Shown here piece by piece: positions 42,459-51,416 of a DNA stretch of 64,000 nucleotides (its first letter is position 1; every line of letters begins with the position of its first letter). Source of the stretch: Candidatus Loosdrechtia aerotolerans (lineage in GTDB: Bacteria; Planctomycetota; Brocadiia; Brocadiales; Brocadiaceae); the NCBI GenBank assembly GCA_021646405.1, contig SOER01000001.1:186001-250000 (forward strand), given 5' to 3'. The notes below the pieces were generated by a model, which was not told where the DNA came from, searched no databases, and worked only from the letters and a program-made list of their open reading frames with translations. The position numbers and the translations under genes were made by a program.

Positions 42459-44753
42459 TTAACTTAACCCACTTCGTTTTCTTATCCACCATTCTAATGA
42501 AACAATTGCCAGAAGTATTGTGAAAATATATCCATTATCCCATAAAGAAATTTGCCGTTTTCCAACGAGTTTTGTAATTGAAGGGTTCTCGATAAAAAGC
42601 CTTTCTTCTATGTTTTTTGCGGGAAGATAAAAGGATTTTCCGTCAGAAACTTCAGCGAGTTTCGTTAGCACATCTCTCCGAATAGACGGATCTTTAAATT
42701 CCTTATTCTCCAGTGCAATACCAAATATTGAATAGTCTTGTCCAATTTCATTATCTTCCTTCCTTGCTATCACCTTTACAATATAGTACCCTTCTGTAGT
42801 ATGCCTTACAGCAAACCTGTATTGCCCGTCATTACCGGTAGTTCCGCGGGTAACAAATATGCTTTTCCCCGAGAATTCATTCGCAATATCAATATCTAAT
42901 TGCACACCCTCTAATGGCTGATAATTCCTCCCTAATACTTCAACTTTGATCAGTACTTCTTCATCAGGTAAAACAGTTTCTCTGTTCAGTGTTATACGGA
43001 CAGGATTTAGGGTCGGATCCTTAATAAGCCACTTTATAGTATTCTGCCAGAATTTTATATAATGCCTATTGCTTCCACCGTTGCTAATAGGTATAAAACC
43101 CCATCGCCAAAGAGAATCCGTTGTAATTGCCATACACCGACCAAATCCCACATCTTGAACAGAAATGAGTGAGGGTTCTCCCTTTACCGGATAAGTAGCT
43201 AAAGGTATGGCATTTGGTTTTAATTGTGCGGTAACATTACACCCATTTAATTCGGGAAGATCTTTCCAAATAGCACTGTTTCTGTCTGTATTTTCATCGA
43301 GCATGGTTACCGGATGTCTCAACCCATCATTGGTTAACACTACTTTCGATTGTGATGTATCAATGATATCCTTTTCACCATTGAGATATACAGGAAGGAT
43401 TTCCTCAATGGCCGTACCATCATATCCACCCTGGGAAAACGAGATATCACCGCCAATCATCAGAAAACCACCACCCTGTTCGGTTACAAATCTTTGAAGA
43501 TTATTCAGATAGTGTGAAAAACGGAAAAATGACATGTCGTAAGGCCGATAATCAAAATTCTGAAAAATAACCAAATCAAAGCTATTCAATGCCTGTGTAA
43601 ATAACTCATCTACAGGAAAAGGAATAAGACTGAGCTCTTCGTTTCTTGCTTCGGAAATATCGGTTGGCGTTCGCAAAATAAAGAAGGATATAAGATCAAT
43701 ATTAGGATCACTTTTCAATACACGTCTTAAAAAGCGCTCATCCCAGGAAGGACGTCCACAAACATGCATAATTCTAATCTTATCACGGACTACCTTTACC
43801 AGGAGACTAACCTGATTGTTTTCTGTAATTGCCTCATGAGGCTGAACAGGAATGGATAGGGTATAGAGAAACGTTCCTGTTGTGAAGGGTGTAAACGACA
43901 AATTTATATGAAGTTCTCCTTCATCAATATCCATAATTTTAGAGGAAATAATATCATTACCCTGTTTTAAGGTAACAGGAAGTCTCAAATCCTTATATCC
44001 GGAAACCTTTAGAGCAACATCAGCCTTCCACGGGCTTCTCACAAAAGTGAAACTATCGTAGGAAACATTACTAATAGCAATATCCCTGGCTTCCATATTG
44101 CCAGCCGGTAAGAATGTAAAAAATGGAGTGGAAAGGTCCCTGGCAAGATTTGAAATAATCTCTAATTTATTTACATTAGGAGGAAGTTCAACGGTATCCG
44201 CACCGTCAGAAAAGACCAGATATCCTTTTACCGATTTGCCAGCATACCGTTTTTTCAGGAGTTTCAATACCTGAGTAAAATCAGTACTCGTACCATCAAG
44301 GGTAAAACCTCCTTTCATATCATTATAAGAAACCTCTTTGATAATATCAGAAAAAGCTAAATAATCGACATCAAAATTAGTTTGCAATTTCTCAACAAAG
44401 GCTTCATTATCTCTAAAAAAATCCTGAACAAGCTTAAATCTGGTAACACCGGTGTCACCGCCTTTTAGTGTCATGCTTTTTGAGTTGTCTAATAAACATA
44501 CAACTTTGTTTTTTAACCTTACAACCTCTTGTTGCTCCATTTCCGGCTGGAGAAGAAGGATAACTATCATGAGAATGGCAACAGTCCGGAGTGCAAGGAG
44601 TAACAGCTGCTTCCTTAAGGTACCAATACCCCTAATACCAAGCCATGAAAAATAGAGCGCAGCAATAGTGCCCAATACTACCAGTAAACGAAAGCCAAAG
44701 TTCTCAACACCAACAAAAGTAAGGTTCCACTGTGTTAAATTTTCCATATCCAT
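42459..44753 (-). CDS. Membrane protein with VWA domain and amidotransferase-like region
   Basis: A 764-residue protein with two N-terminal membrane helices (about 20-75), a von Willebrand A-type domain starting LLDNSKSMTL (DxSxS, metal site, about residue 88), an Ig-like stretch, a class I glutamine amidotransferase-like domain (about 330-580, MHVCGRPSWDERFL), another beta domain, and a C-terminal helix (about 740-760). The class accompanies MoxR/DUF58/DUF4159 gene sets in planctomycetes. Here a DUF4159 gene lies 83 bases upstream, but no MoxR. Role unknown, likely envelope protein assembly. Confidence 0.75.
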   Translation of the reverse strand: MDMENLTQWNLTFVGVENFGFRLLVVLGTIAALYFSWLGIRGIGTLRKQLLLLALRTVAILMIVILLLQPEMEQQEVVRLKNKVVCLLDNSKSMTLKGGDTGVTRFKLVQDFFRDNEAFVEKLQTNFDVDYLAFSDIIKEVSYNDMKGGFTLDGTSTDFTQVLKLLKKRYAGKSVKGYLVFSDGADTVELPPNVNKLEIISNLARDLSTPFFTFLPAGNMEARDIAISNVSYDSFTFVRSPWKADVALKVSGYKDLRLPVTLKQGNDIISSKIMDIDEGELHINLSFTPFTTGTFLYTLSIPVQPHEAITENNQVSLLVKVVRDKIRIMHVCGRPSWDERFLRRVLKSDPNIDLISFFILRTPTDISEARNEELSLIPFPVDELFTQALNSFDLVIFQNFDYRPYDMSFFRFSHYLNNLQRFVTEQGGGFLMIGGDISFSQGGYDGTAIEEILPVYLNGEKDIIDTSQSKVVLTNDGLRHPVTMLDENTDRNSAIWKDLPELNGCNVTAQLKPNAIPLATYPVKGEPSLISVQDVGFGRCMAITTDSLWRWGFIPISNGGSNRHYIKFWQNTIKWLIKDPTLNPVRITLNRETVLPDEEVLIKVEVLGRNYQPLEGVQLDIDIANEFSGKSIFVTRGTTGNDGQYRFAVRHTTEGYYIVKVIARKEDNEIGQDYSIFGIALENKEFKDPSIRRDVLTKLAEVSDGKSFYLPAKNIEERLFIENPSITKLVGKRQISLWDNGYIFTILLAIVSLEWWIRKRSGLS

Positions 44754-44836
44754 CTTTTCTTGCTTGAAACAAAGTGAACAGGGTCTGTAAAATTTTTATC
44801 ATCCTGCCTATCTTGTCTCTTTCTCTTTCCGTAAAA

Positions 44837-45667
44837 CTACATCTGCCTTCTCAATATAAATGGAAGATGCACCTGGTCTTGTTTGTAATTGCCTGTAAGG
44901 GCATACATAACAATATTTATTCCCAGGCGAAATGCCATGGCCCTCTGTTTCTCACCACCAGGAATGACTTCATATTCCCATTTCCCGAATGAATCTTTTG
45001 CCCAGGCACCACCCAAATCATTCTGCGAATAGATAATTACAGCCCGATTACCTATTGTTATACCTTCCAAAAAAGATTTTTCCGTAACCCTGCCATATGC
45101 TTGATTCAATAAATAGAAAGATTTGAATACGGTGTGGTCTGCAGGCAACCTCTCCAGGAATTTATGAGGAAACAATCTTTTCATCTCACGCCGAACAGAT
45201 TTATCAAACCCAAAATCGGTTTTTCCAAGGCTGTCATCAATCAAGAGTGTACCGCCAAACTCTAAATACAATTTCAGGTTATTAATCTCCTTATCGCTAA
45301 AAGGCGGAAATTCCTGATCCCCCGACATACAAACAAACGGATACTCAAAAAGGGTACTATCGCCAGCACGAACAATGACAGTCTCTATGCGTGCCTCAAC
45401 ACTGGTACGTTTAATAAGTTCCCACATAAGGCACTTTCCTCCGCGAGGACGAGGATTCCAATTCCCACCATTATATTCCAACTGGGCAAAGGTAAATTTC
45501 GAGACCTCTCCCATTGCAAAAACACGATAAGATGCGAAGCAAAGACTACAGACCATACAAATTACACAGATAAAAATTGTAGATAGTCTGCCAAATTTTT
45601 TAGTAAAAAGCCTATTGATAATATTACCCATAATGGTCCAGAAATTCATACTGTTGCCCAGATACAT
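44837..45667 (-). CDS. DUF4159 domain protein, exported
   Basis: A 276-residue protein with an N-terminal signal or anchor helix (about 25-50). The rest matches DUF4159: FTFAQLEYNGGNWNPRPRG, YPFVCMSGDQEFPPFSDKEI and GGTLLIDDSLG, an amidotransferase-like fold without catalytic residues. Proteins of this family usually sit with VWA and MoxR genes; a VWA gene follows here. The start is uncertain between ATG 45667 and ATG 45649. Function not established. Confidence 0.78.
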   Translation of the reverse strand: MYLGNSMNFWTIMGNIINRLFTKKFGRLSTIFICVICMVCSLCFASYRVFAMGEVSKFTFAQLEYNGGNWNPRPRGGKCLMWELIKRTSVEARIETVIVRAGDSTLFEYPFVCMSGDQEFPPFSDKEINNLKLYLEFGGTLLIDDSLGKTDFGFDKSVRREMKRLFPHKFLERLPADHTVFKSFYLLNQAYGRVTEKSFLEGITIGNRAVIIYSQNDLGGAWAKDSFGKWEYEVIPGGEKQRAMAFRLGINIVMYALTGNYKQDQVHLPFILRRQM

Positions 45668-45729
45668 TCCTCAATACCATAACAAATACTAATCAAAGGA
45701 AATTATATCATATATCTCCATTACCTTGG

Positions 45730-46305
45730 CTAATATTTTGGAATCATTCTCAGTTTTTCTAAAAATACCTCTGCTACAGCATGTGATTTTATCAGAACAG
45801 ATGCTTCGTGATTCTTCTTCAATGCACTGTACGTCCAATTTGCACTGCCTAAAATGGTAATATATTCATCTATAATCAGTATTTTACTGTGAGTAATTTG
45901 ATCAATACTATCATAATATACAGGAACACCACTTCTTTTGAGCAACTCATATGCCCTTTGGCTTTTCCTTTCTATTTTCTTTCCCTTTTTACCTTTCTCC
46001 CAAAACATACTATTTTGATCAAAGATAACGGTTACTGCTATGCCACGCCGATGGGCATGAATAAGGTCATTCACTAATATATATTCCCAACCATGATGGT
46101 AATTATGATTAATATCGGCAATAAACATGACACAGAAGATAGATTTCTTTGCAGCAGCTAATGATTGGTGGGTATACGGATAGTACTCATCATTCACAAG
46201 TGGTATAATATCATCGGCAGGCAAACCAAAGGCATAAAATGGATGAAATATGCATACAATAAAAAGAATAAGGATTTTATCCGTAATCCACCTGAAATAT
46301 CTCAT
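45730..46305 (-). CDS. Exported phospholipase D-like protein, single HKD motif
   Basis: A 191-residue protein with a signal peptide (about 1-27, IVCIFHPFYAFG) and one HKD motif: HSKILIIDEYITILGSAN (H, K, D, GS in order, about residue 138-156). One motif per chain means that a dimer forms the active site, as in the small nuclease Nuc. Members cleave phosphodiesters in DNA or lipids. Its ATG overlaps the mtaB stop by four bases (ATGA), so it is expressed from the mtaB mRNA. Substrate unknown. Confidence 0.82.
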   Translation of the reverse strand: MRYFRWITDKILILFIVCIFHPFYAFGLPADDIIPLVNDEYYPYTHQSLAAAKKSIFCVMFIADINHNYHHGWEYILVNDLIHAHRRGIAVTVIFDQNSMFWEKGKKGKKIERKSQRAYELLKRSGVPVYYDSIDQITHSKILIIDEYITILGSANWTYSALKKNHEASVLIKSHAVAEVFLEKLRMIPKY

Positions 46306-47729
46306 ACAATATCTCCCGCTGCGAACGAAGGGGTAACCTCTTTTATGAGTACCGGAGTAATAGTATTTTTTATCGTATCCGGCCCGTCAAATGTAACCTT
46401 AATATATCGTTCCGAGTACCCACATAAAGCATCTGTTTTTGGCTCCCTTTCCGTCTCTACAAGTACCTCTACCTGCCTGTTTAAAAATTGCTTTTTGTAG
46501 GTAAGTGACAGGGTATTTGCTATATCCTCGAGTTGAGTCTTTCTTTCTTTAATTATTTGAGGATGACAGTAGTTTGGCATTTTTGCAGCCGGGGTACCTT
46601 TTCTCACGCTAAAGGGGAATATATGTATACGATGAAACCCGGCTTCTTTACATAAACGGATAGTATTCTCAAAATGTGCATCCTTCTCCCCGGGAAAACC
46701 TATCATAACATCGGTAGTAAATGATGGTAAATCAATCCTTGAGCGGATAGTATCGATGACCTCTAAATATCGTGATGCGGTATATCTTCTGTTCATCCTC
46801 TTCAAAATAAAGTCATCGCCGCTCTGCAACGGAATATGAAAATGTGGACATACCTTTTTTGAGCACGAGATAAAATCAATTAAATCATCAGTTATCTCAT
46901 TGACCTCAATTGAACTCAGCCGAACCCTTTCCAGACCTGGTAAGGAGGTAAGCATAGAAACAACATCCAGCAAGCGGCAGTCTCCGTTTGTATCCTTACC
47001 GTAAGCTCCCAGGTGAATGCCTGTCACGATGATCTCTCTGTAACCGTTCTGAACCAGGCGCTCCGCTTCTTCTTTAATACCCTGAAGCCTCCGGCTTTTG
47101 ATATTCCCCCTCACGTAGGGAATGATGCAGTATGAGCAATACATGTCACACCCATCTTCAATTTTCAAAAAGGCCTTTGTGTGACCTGCAAAATGGCTTA
47201 TCTTAAGGTCATAAATAGAATCCTCTTGCAGTCCGGTAATAGATCCCTCATCCCAAAATCCTTCTCTTCGCCCATTTCCAAAAGGAAGTTCATAAGGTTC
47301 TCCTTTCTTAAAGAAGGCTTGGGGAAGATTACCATTATTCTCAGTAAATAATGGGTTTGTATTTCCTTCCTGAGTAGGGATACGATACACTGTATCCCCA
47401 CTTATGATATCCGCGAGGCGTGCCTCTTCAGCCTTGGTGATTACATAATCCACTCCATCCATACCTTTAATCGTTTCCGCATCCGCCTCGGCATAACAAC
47501 CAGTAACAACGATTGTTGCATCAGGATTTTTTTTTCTAACCCTCTTAATATATTGACGGGATTTCTCATCACTCGCCGATGTAACTGTACAGGTATTAAT
47601 CACATAAATATCGGCAGCCTGTTCCGGGCTTGCTTCTACGAATCCTTTCGCAGCAAGTGATTCCCGGATGGCCTGGGTCTCATACTGGTTCACCTTACAC
47701 CCAAGGGTTATAAAGGCACATGTCTTCAT
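46302..47729 (-). CDS. mtaB: tRNA threonylcarbamoyladenosine methylthiotransferase
   Basis: A 475-residue radical SAM methylthiotransferase that converts t6A37 to ms2t6A37 in tRNA. It has the N-terminal MTTase domain with three Cys (LGCKVNQYE, NTCTVTSASDEK, VVTGCYAEAD), the radical SAM motif CDMYCSYC and a C-terminal TRAM domain. This Cys pattern fits MtaB rather than MiaB or RimO. ATG 47729 is preferred over the TTG at 47750. Its stop overlaps the phospholipase D gene. Confidence 0.9.
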   Translation of the reverse strand: MKTCAFITLGCKVNQYETQAIRESLAAKGFVEASPEQAADIYVINTCTVTSASDEKSRQYIKRVRKKNPDATIVVTGCYAEADAETIKGMDGVDYVITKAEEARLADIISGDTVYRIPTQEGNTNPLFTENNGNLPQAFFKKGEPYELPFGNGRREGFWDEGSITGLQEDSIYDLKISHFAGHTKAFLKIEDGCDMYCSYCIIPYVRGNIKSRRLQGIKEEAERLVQNGYREIIVTGIHLGAYGKDTNGDCRLLDVVSMLTSLPGLERVRLSSIEVNEITDDLIDFISCSKKVCPHFHIPLQSGDDFILKRMNRRYTASRYLEVIDTIRSRIDLPSFTTDVMIGFPGEKDAHFENTIRLCKEAGFHRIHIFPFSVRKGTPAAKMPNYCHPQIIKERKTQLEDIANTLSLTYKKQFLNRQVEVLVETEREPKTDALCGYSERYIKVTFDGPDTIKNTITPVLIKEVTPSFAAGDIV

Positions 47730-47743
47730 GAGATTAATTTGAC

Positions 47744-47771
47744 TTGACAAAAACCAAGGTCTTTGTACACT
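47744..47771 (+). promoter_or_regulatory. Sigma-70 promoter candidate for ald
   Basis: TTGACA at 47744-47749, 16 bases, then TACACT at 47766-47771. It points towards ald and lies just upstream of the mtaB start, within the divergent gap. A leader of about 140 bases would follow. The -10 is weak. Confidence 0.35.
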
Positions 47772-47916
47772 ACGAAATGAAATAAATTAACTACAGGGCA
47801 TACTTATAATTCCAACAATCTGTAACATCTATGGAATCTGTAGTCTCCATCTGTACGATGTAAAATCTATTTTTGATTCTAGCAGACTCTATAACCTTTT
47901 TGAAGAGAAAATTCAG

Positions 47917-49026
47917 ATGATTATTGGCGTACCAAAAGAAATTAAACCAGATGAGTACCGGGTATCTCTTATTCCCGTTGGTGTAGAAGAAATGGTAAAA
48001 TATGGACACACGGTGCTTGTGGAAAAGGGTGCCGGTTTAGGAAGCGGCGTCTCTGATCAGGAGTATGAAGAGGCTGGTGCTAAATTAGTTGAAACTTGTA
48101 AGGAAATCTACGAACGGGCACAGTATATCATGAAAGTTAAAGAACCTTTACCAGAAGAATACCCTTATTTGAGAGAAGGTCAGATCATTTTCACCTTCTT
48201 CCATTTCGCCGCCTCAAAAAAATTAACAGATGCAGTTCTCAATGCAAAAGTAATAGCGATCTCGTATGAAACGATTCGTGACAAGCATGGTCACCACCCA
48301 ATCCTGACACCTATGAGTGAAGTGGCAGGACGAATGTCTATTCAGGAAGGAGCAAAATATCTGGAAAAGCCTATGCACGGGCGTGGAATACTTTTAGGTG
48401 GAGTGCCAGGAGTTGCCCCTGCAGAGGTGGTTATTATTGGTGGAGGTATTGTAGGTACCAACGCAGCAAAAGTAGCAGCAGGGCTTGGGGCAAGGGTTAC
48501 TATTCTCGATGTCAATATGGACCGGCTGAGATACCTGGACGATATTATGCCAAAAAATGTAGTAACGTTAATGTCAAATCCCCAAAATATCCGGGAGAAG
48601 ATTGCAGATGCAGATCTGTTAATCGGCGCTGTGCTCATTGAAGGTGCACGGGCACCTCGCATAGTAACAAGAAACATGGTTCAAACCATGAAGGCAGGTG
48701 CAGTAATTATCGATGTAGCTATTGATCAGGGCGGGTGTATAGAGACAAGCAAACCCACTACCCATAGCAATCCAATTTATACAGAGTATGATGTTATTCA
48801 CTATTGTGTTACAAATATACCAGGTGCTGTGGGACGTACATCAACCAAAGCATTAACCAATGTAACATTAGCATATGCTCTAGAAATTGCCAATAAGGGA
48901 TACGAGCGTGCAGCCAGAGAAAACCCCGCTATTATGCGAGGCATTAATATGGTAAAAGGACATCTCACGAACAGGGCAGTAGCAAACGCCTTTGGTATGA
49001 ATATGAAGAGCAGTGTCCTTGAGTAG
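47917..49026 (+). CDS. ald: Alanine dehydrogenase
   Basis: A 369-residue NAD-dependent enzyme converting alanine and pyruvate. The start MIIGVPKEIKPDEYRVSL is family-typical; catalytic Lys and His lie in IMKVKEPLPEEY and FHFAAS; the NAD fold is VVIIGGGIVGTNAAKVA. It can assimilate ammonium via pyruvate, of interest in an ammonium-oxidising organism. Upstream is the divergent mtaB gene. Confidence 0.93.
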   Translation: MIIGVPKEIKPDEYRVSLIPVGVEEMVKYGHTVLVEKGAGLGSGVSDQEYEEAGAKLVETCKEIYERAQYIMKVKEPLPEEYPYLREGQIIFTFFHFAASKKLTDAVLNAKVIAISYETIRDKHGHHPILTPMSEVAGRMSIQEGAKYLEKPMHGRGILLGGVPGVAPAEVVIIGGGIVGTNAAKVAAGLGARVTILDVNMDRLRYLDDIMPKNVVTLMSNPQNIREKIADADLLIGAVLIEGARAPRIVTRNMVQTMKAGAVIIDVAIDQGGCIETSKPTTHSNPIYTEYDVIHYCVTNIPGAVGRTSTKALTNVTLAYALEIANKGYERAARENPAIMRGINMVKGHLTNRAVANAFGMNMKSSVLE

Positions 49027-49160
49027 TTGTTTCCTGTACTCTCCCGGCAGAGAATGTTACTCAAACACCTGTGCAGTTCAGGGGACTTAAAGAAAAATAC
49101 TCCCGTGAACATACTAATAATCATAGGTAAGTTCTTAAAAATATCAGGAAAAAGGGGAGA

Positions 49161-50384
49161 TCATGTATGATATTCAGCATTGATTGTAACATACTCATGT
49201 GATAAGTCGCATGTCCATACGGTATCTGTATACTCCCCCAGCCCAAGTTCCAGACGTACTGTAATATCTTTATTTTTCATCGATGCACTCAAGGTATTGA
49301 GGTCATACGGCGCAGGCATTCCTTTCGTAAATATTAAAATATCATTTATATAAAGGTTAATCTTCAGTTCATCCAATTCTACACCAGCATAACCAGCAGC
49401 AGAAACAATACGCCCCCAATTAGGGTCCTCTCCATTCATTGCTGTCTTTACCAGTGGTGAATCCGCAATCGACCTTGCAATTCTTGTCGCATCATTTCGT
49501 GATTGCGCACCTACCACATCGATCTGGATAAATTTTGTCGCGCCTTCACCATCCTTTACAATGGCTTTTGCCAAATAACCTGTCACATAATCCAGTCCTC
49601 GTTGAAAAATTTGTAACGGTAATCCGTTATCGTTTTCCTTATAAGAAGAGATGTTCACCCCGGAAGCCCCATTTGCAATAATGGCAAGGGTATCGTTTGT
49701 ACTTGTGTGACCATCGATGGTAATGCGGTTAAAAGAGGATTCCACAGATTTTCTCAAACACTCATTAAGAAGAGGAGCGGGCAGAGAGGCGTCTGTTGTA
49801 ATAAAACACAACGTCGTTGCAAAATCAGGGGCGATCATTCCTGCACCTTTCGTAATACCACCAAGTACCACATCGGTATTGTTTATCTTCAACCGAACGG
49901 CAATATCTTTTTGTTTTGTATCTGTAGTCATAATAGCTCGGGCAATAGCATTACCGTGAGCCGGGGTATTACCCATGGATGCTGCAGCAGTTTTAATACC
50001 AAGGACAACTTTATCCATGGAAAGTGGCCTTCCGATGATTCCAGTAGAGGCAACCAACACCTCATCTTCAGAAACCTTTAAACATTGTGCTGTAAATCGG
50101 ACCATTTCTTCAGCATCCCTGTAGCCCTGTTCTCCCGTACAAGCATTTGCATTACCACTATTAATAACAAAGGCCCTCACACGCCCTTTTTGAACAATTC
50201 TTCTACCAAGCTTTACCGGTGCTGCGCAAATATGATTGGTTGTAAACAACGCAGCACCGGTTGCAGGGTATTCAGAAAAGATAATTCCTATATCAAAACT
50301 ATCTTTTACGGTCTTTATCCCGCAGTAAGTAGCTCCCGCAAGAAATCCTTTGGGCGCGACAACGCTTCCTGTAACCATTTCCAT
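49161..50384 (-). CDS. argJ: Bifunctional glutamate N-acetyltransferase/amino-acid acetyltransferase
   Basis: A 407-residue self-cleaving ArgJ. It moves acetyl from N-acetylornithine to glutamate, which recycles the acetyl group of arginine synthesis. The chain is cut at a conserved Ala-Thr; here the segment GAGMIAPDFATTLCFITTDA (the Thr in FATTL is the nucleophile) is intact. TGIIGRPL and EDPNWGR are further hallmarks. It is adjacent to arginine decarboxylase genes; argA-like at 16804 lies far away. Confidence 0.93.
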   Translation of the reverse strand: MEMVTGSVVAPKGFLAGATYCGIKTVKDSFDIGIIFSEYPATGAALFTTNHICAAPVKLGRRIVQKGRVRAFVINSGNANACTGEQGYRDAEEMVRFTAQCLKVSEDEVLVASTGIIGRPLSMDKVVLGIKTAAASMGNTPAHGNAIARAIMTTDTKQKDIAVRLKINNTDVVLGGITKGAGMIAPDFATTLCFITTDASLPAPLLNECLRKSVESSFNRITIDGHTSTNDTLAIIANGASGVNISSYKENDNGLPLQIFQRGLDYVTGYLAKAIVKDGEGATKFIQIDVVGAQSRNDATRIARSIADSPLVKTAMNGEDPNWGRIVSAAGYAGVELDELKINLYINDILIFTKGMPAPYDLNTLSASMKNKDITVRLELGLGEYTDTVWTCDLSHEYVTINAEYHT

Positions 50385-50514
50385 GACATGAATTACCTTT
50401 CCTAGTTATTGATATATTAAATACGATATACTCTCAGAATCATAAAGAAACTTGATATAGCCGGTTGAAGATATTATGGGAAAGGGAATACTTCGGAGAT
50501 TGTACAAAGCGGGA

Positions 50515-51060
50515 TTACATGATAAATACCGCGGCAGCAACTACTGTAGTCCATAATCCAGTTTTATCGCCGCGTGCAGCTTGTGTAATATTTCTTGTTT
50601 TTACAATTTTACCACTCATCCGGTATATTTCTTTACGCTCATCGTAGTTTTTTTCAGGGTCAAACTCAATACCTAAAGTACTGGCGAGCATGGTAGCAGC
50701 AAGATCTTCCGCATAATCACCGGATCTTTCATCGGTCTCGCCAAATGCATGGTGCTCGCTGAGGTACCCGTAATGTTCATGTTCGGATGGAACGGCAAGG
50801 CCAACAGATGCAGAAATCATACGGTTCGGCTCAGAAGTGGAGTTTTCACTCATCACACAAAAAACCACCTGCCCCGCCTTCAGCATTACAACACCCTGCT
50901 CCTTTGTAATAATCTTACATTTTGGCGGAAAGATGCTTGACACCCTTACAATATTACACTTCTCAATTCCCGCCTTTCGCAGGGAGAGCTCGAATGATTG
51001 CAGTTTGTCTTTGTGCTTTCCCACACCTTTGGTAAAGAATACCAACCTCGGTATCATCAT
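50515..51060 (-). CDS. pdaD: Pyruvoyl-dependent arginine decarboxylase
   Basis: A 181-residue proenzyme of the PvlArgDC family, which makes agmatine from arginine without PLP. The precursor cleaves itself and turns a Ser into the pyruvoyl group; the likely site is in [18 protein letters not shown] (residues 70-87), between Thr75 and Ser76. The [13 protein letters not shown] segment is a family hallmark. It is next to argJ on the same strand and is divergent from a PLP arginine decarboxylase. Confidence 0.88.
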   Translation of the reverse strand: MMIPRLVFFTKGVGKHKDKLQSFELSLRKAGIEKCNIVRVSSIFPPKCKIITKEQGVVMLKAGQVVFCVMSENSTSEPNRMISASVGLAVPSEHEHYGYLSEHHAFGETDERSGDYAEDLAATMLASTLGIEFDPEKNYDERKEIYRMSGKIVKTRNITQAARGDKTGLWTTVVAAAVFIM

Positions 51061-51416
51061 AATTGATTGGCTCCTTTAAACGAGTTAAGTAGTTTAAAAT
51101 ATGCCCCATTTTAATAAAATGAATCTGAATAAGTGAAACAAATTTCTCTATCAAATTCAATAGAATTTTTCAAGAGTCACATATTTATAAATAAGATTTT
51201 TTAACACAAAAAATTTTCAAAAATATATTGTATTTATCAAAATTTTTTGTTATTTAATCTTTTTGCTTTTTTTTACAATATTCATAATAGGGAGGGGGGA
51301 TTTCTGAGCCAAAAGATATCAAGATAAACACTGAACCAATAATCGAAATTTTGTATGTTACCCATGATTTAAATAAATCTTATTCTCTTAATCCACGCTC
51401 CCTCTCTTAATTATTA
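51061..51416. other. Divergent gap between the two arginine decarboxylase genes
   Basis: 356 bases with no plausible gene. CAAAAAATTTT at 51207-51217 and its complement AAAATTTTTTG at 51239-51249 form an 11-base AT-only dyad that could be an operator or a hairpin. A G-rich AGGGAGGGGGG run lies at about 51290-51300. No clear promoter elements; the PLP gene has no visible ribosome binding site. Promoters of both genes must lie here. Confidence 0.45.
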
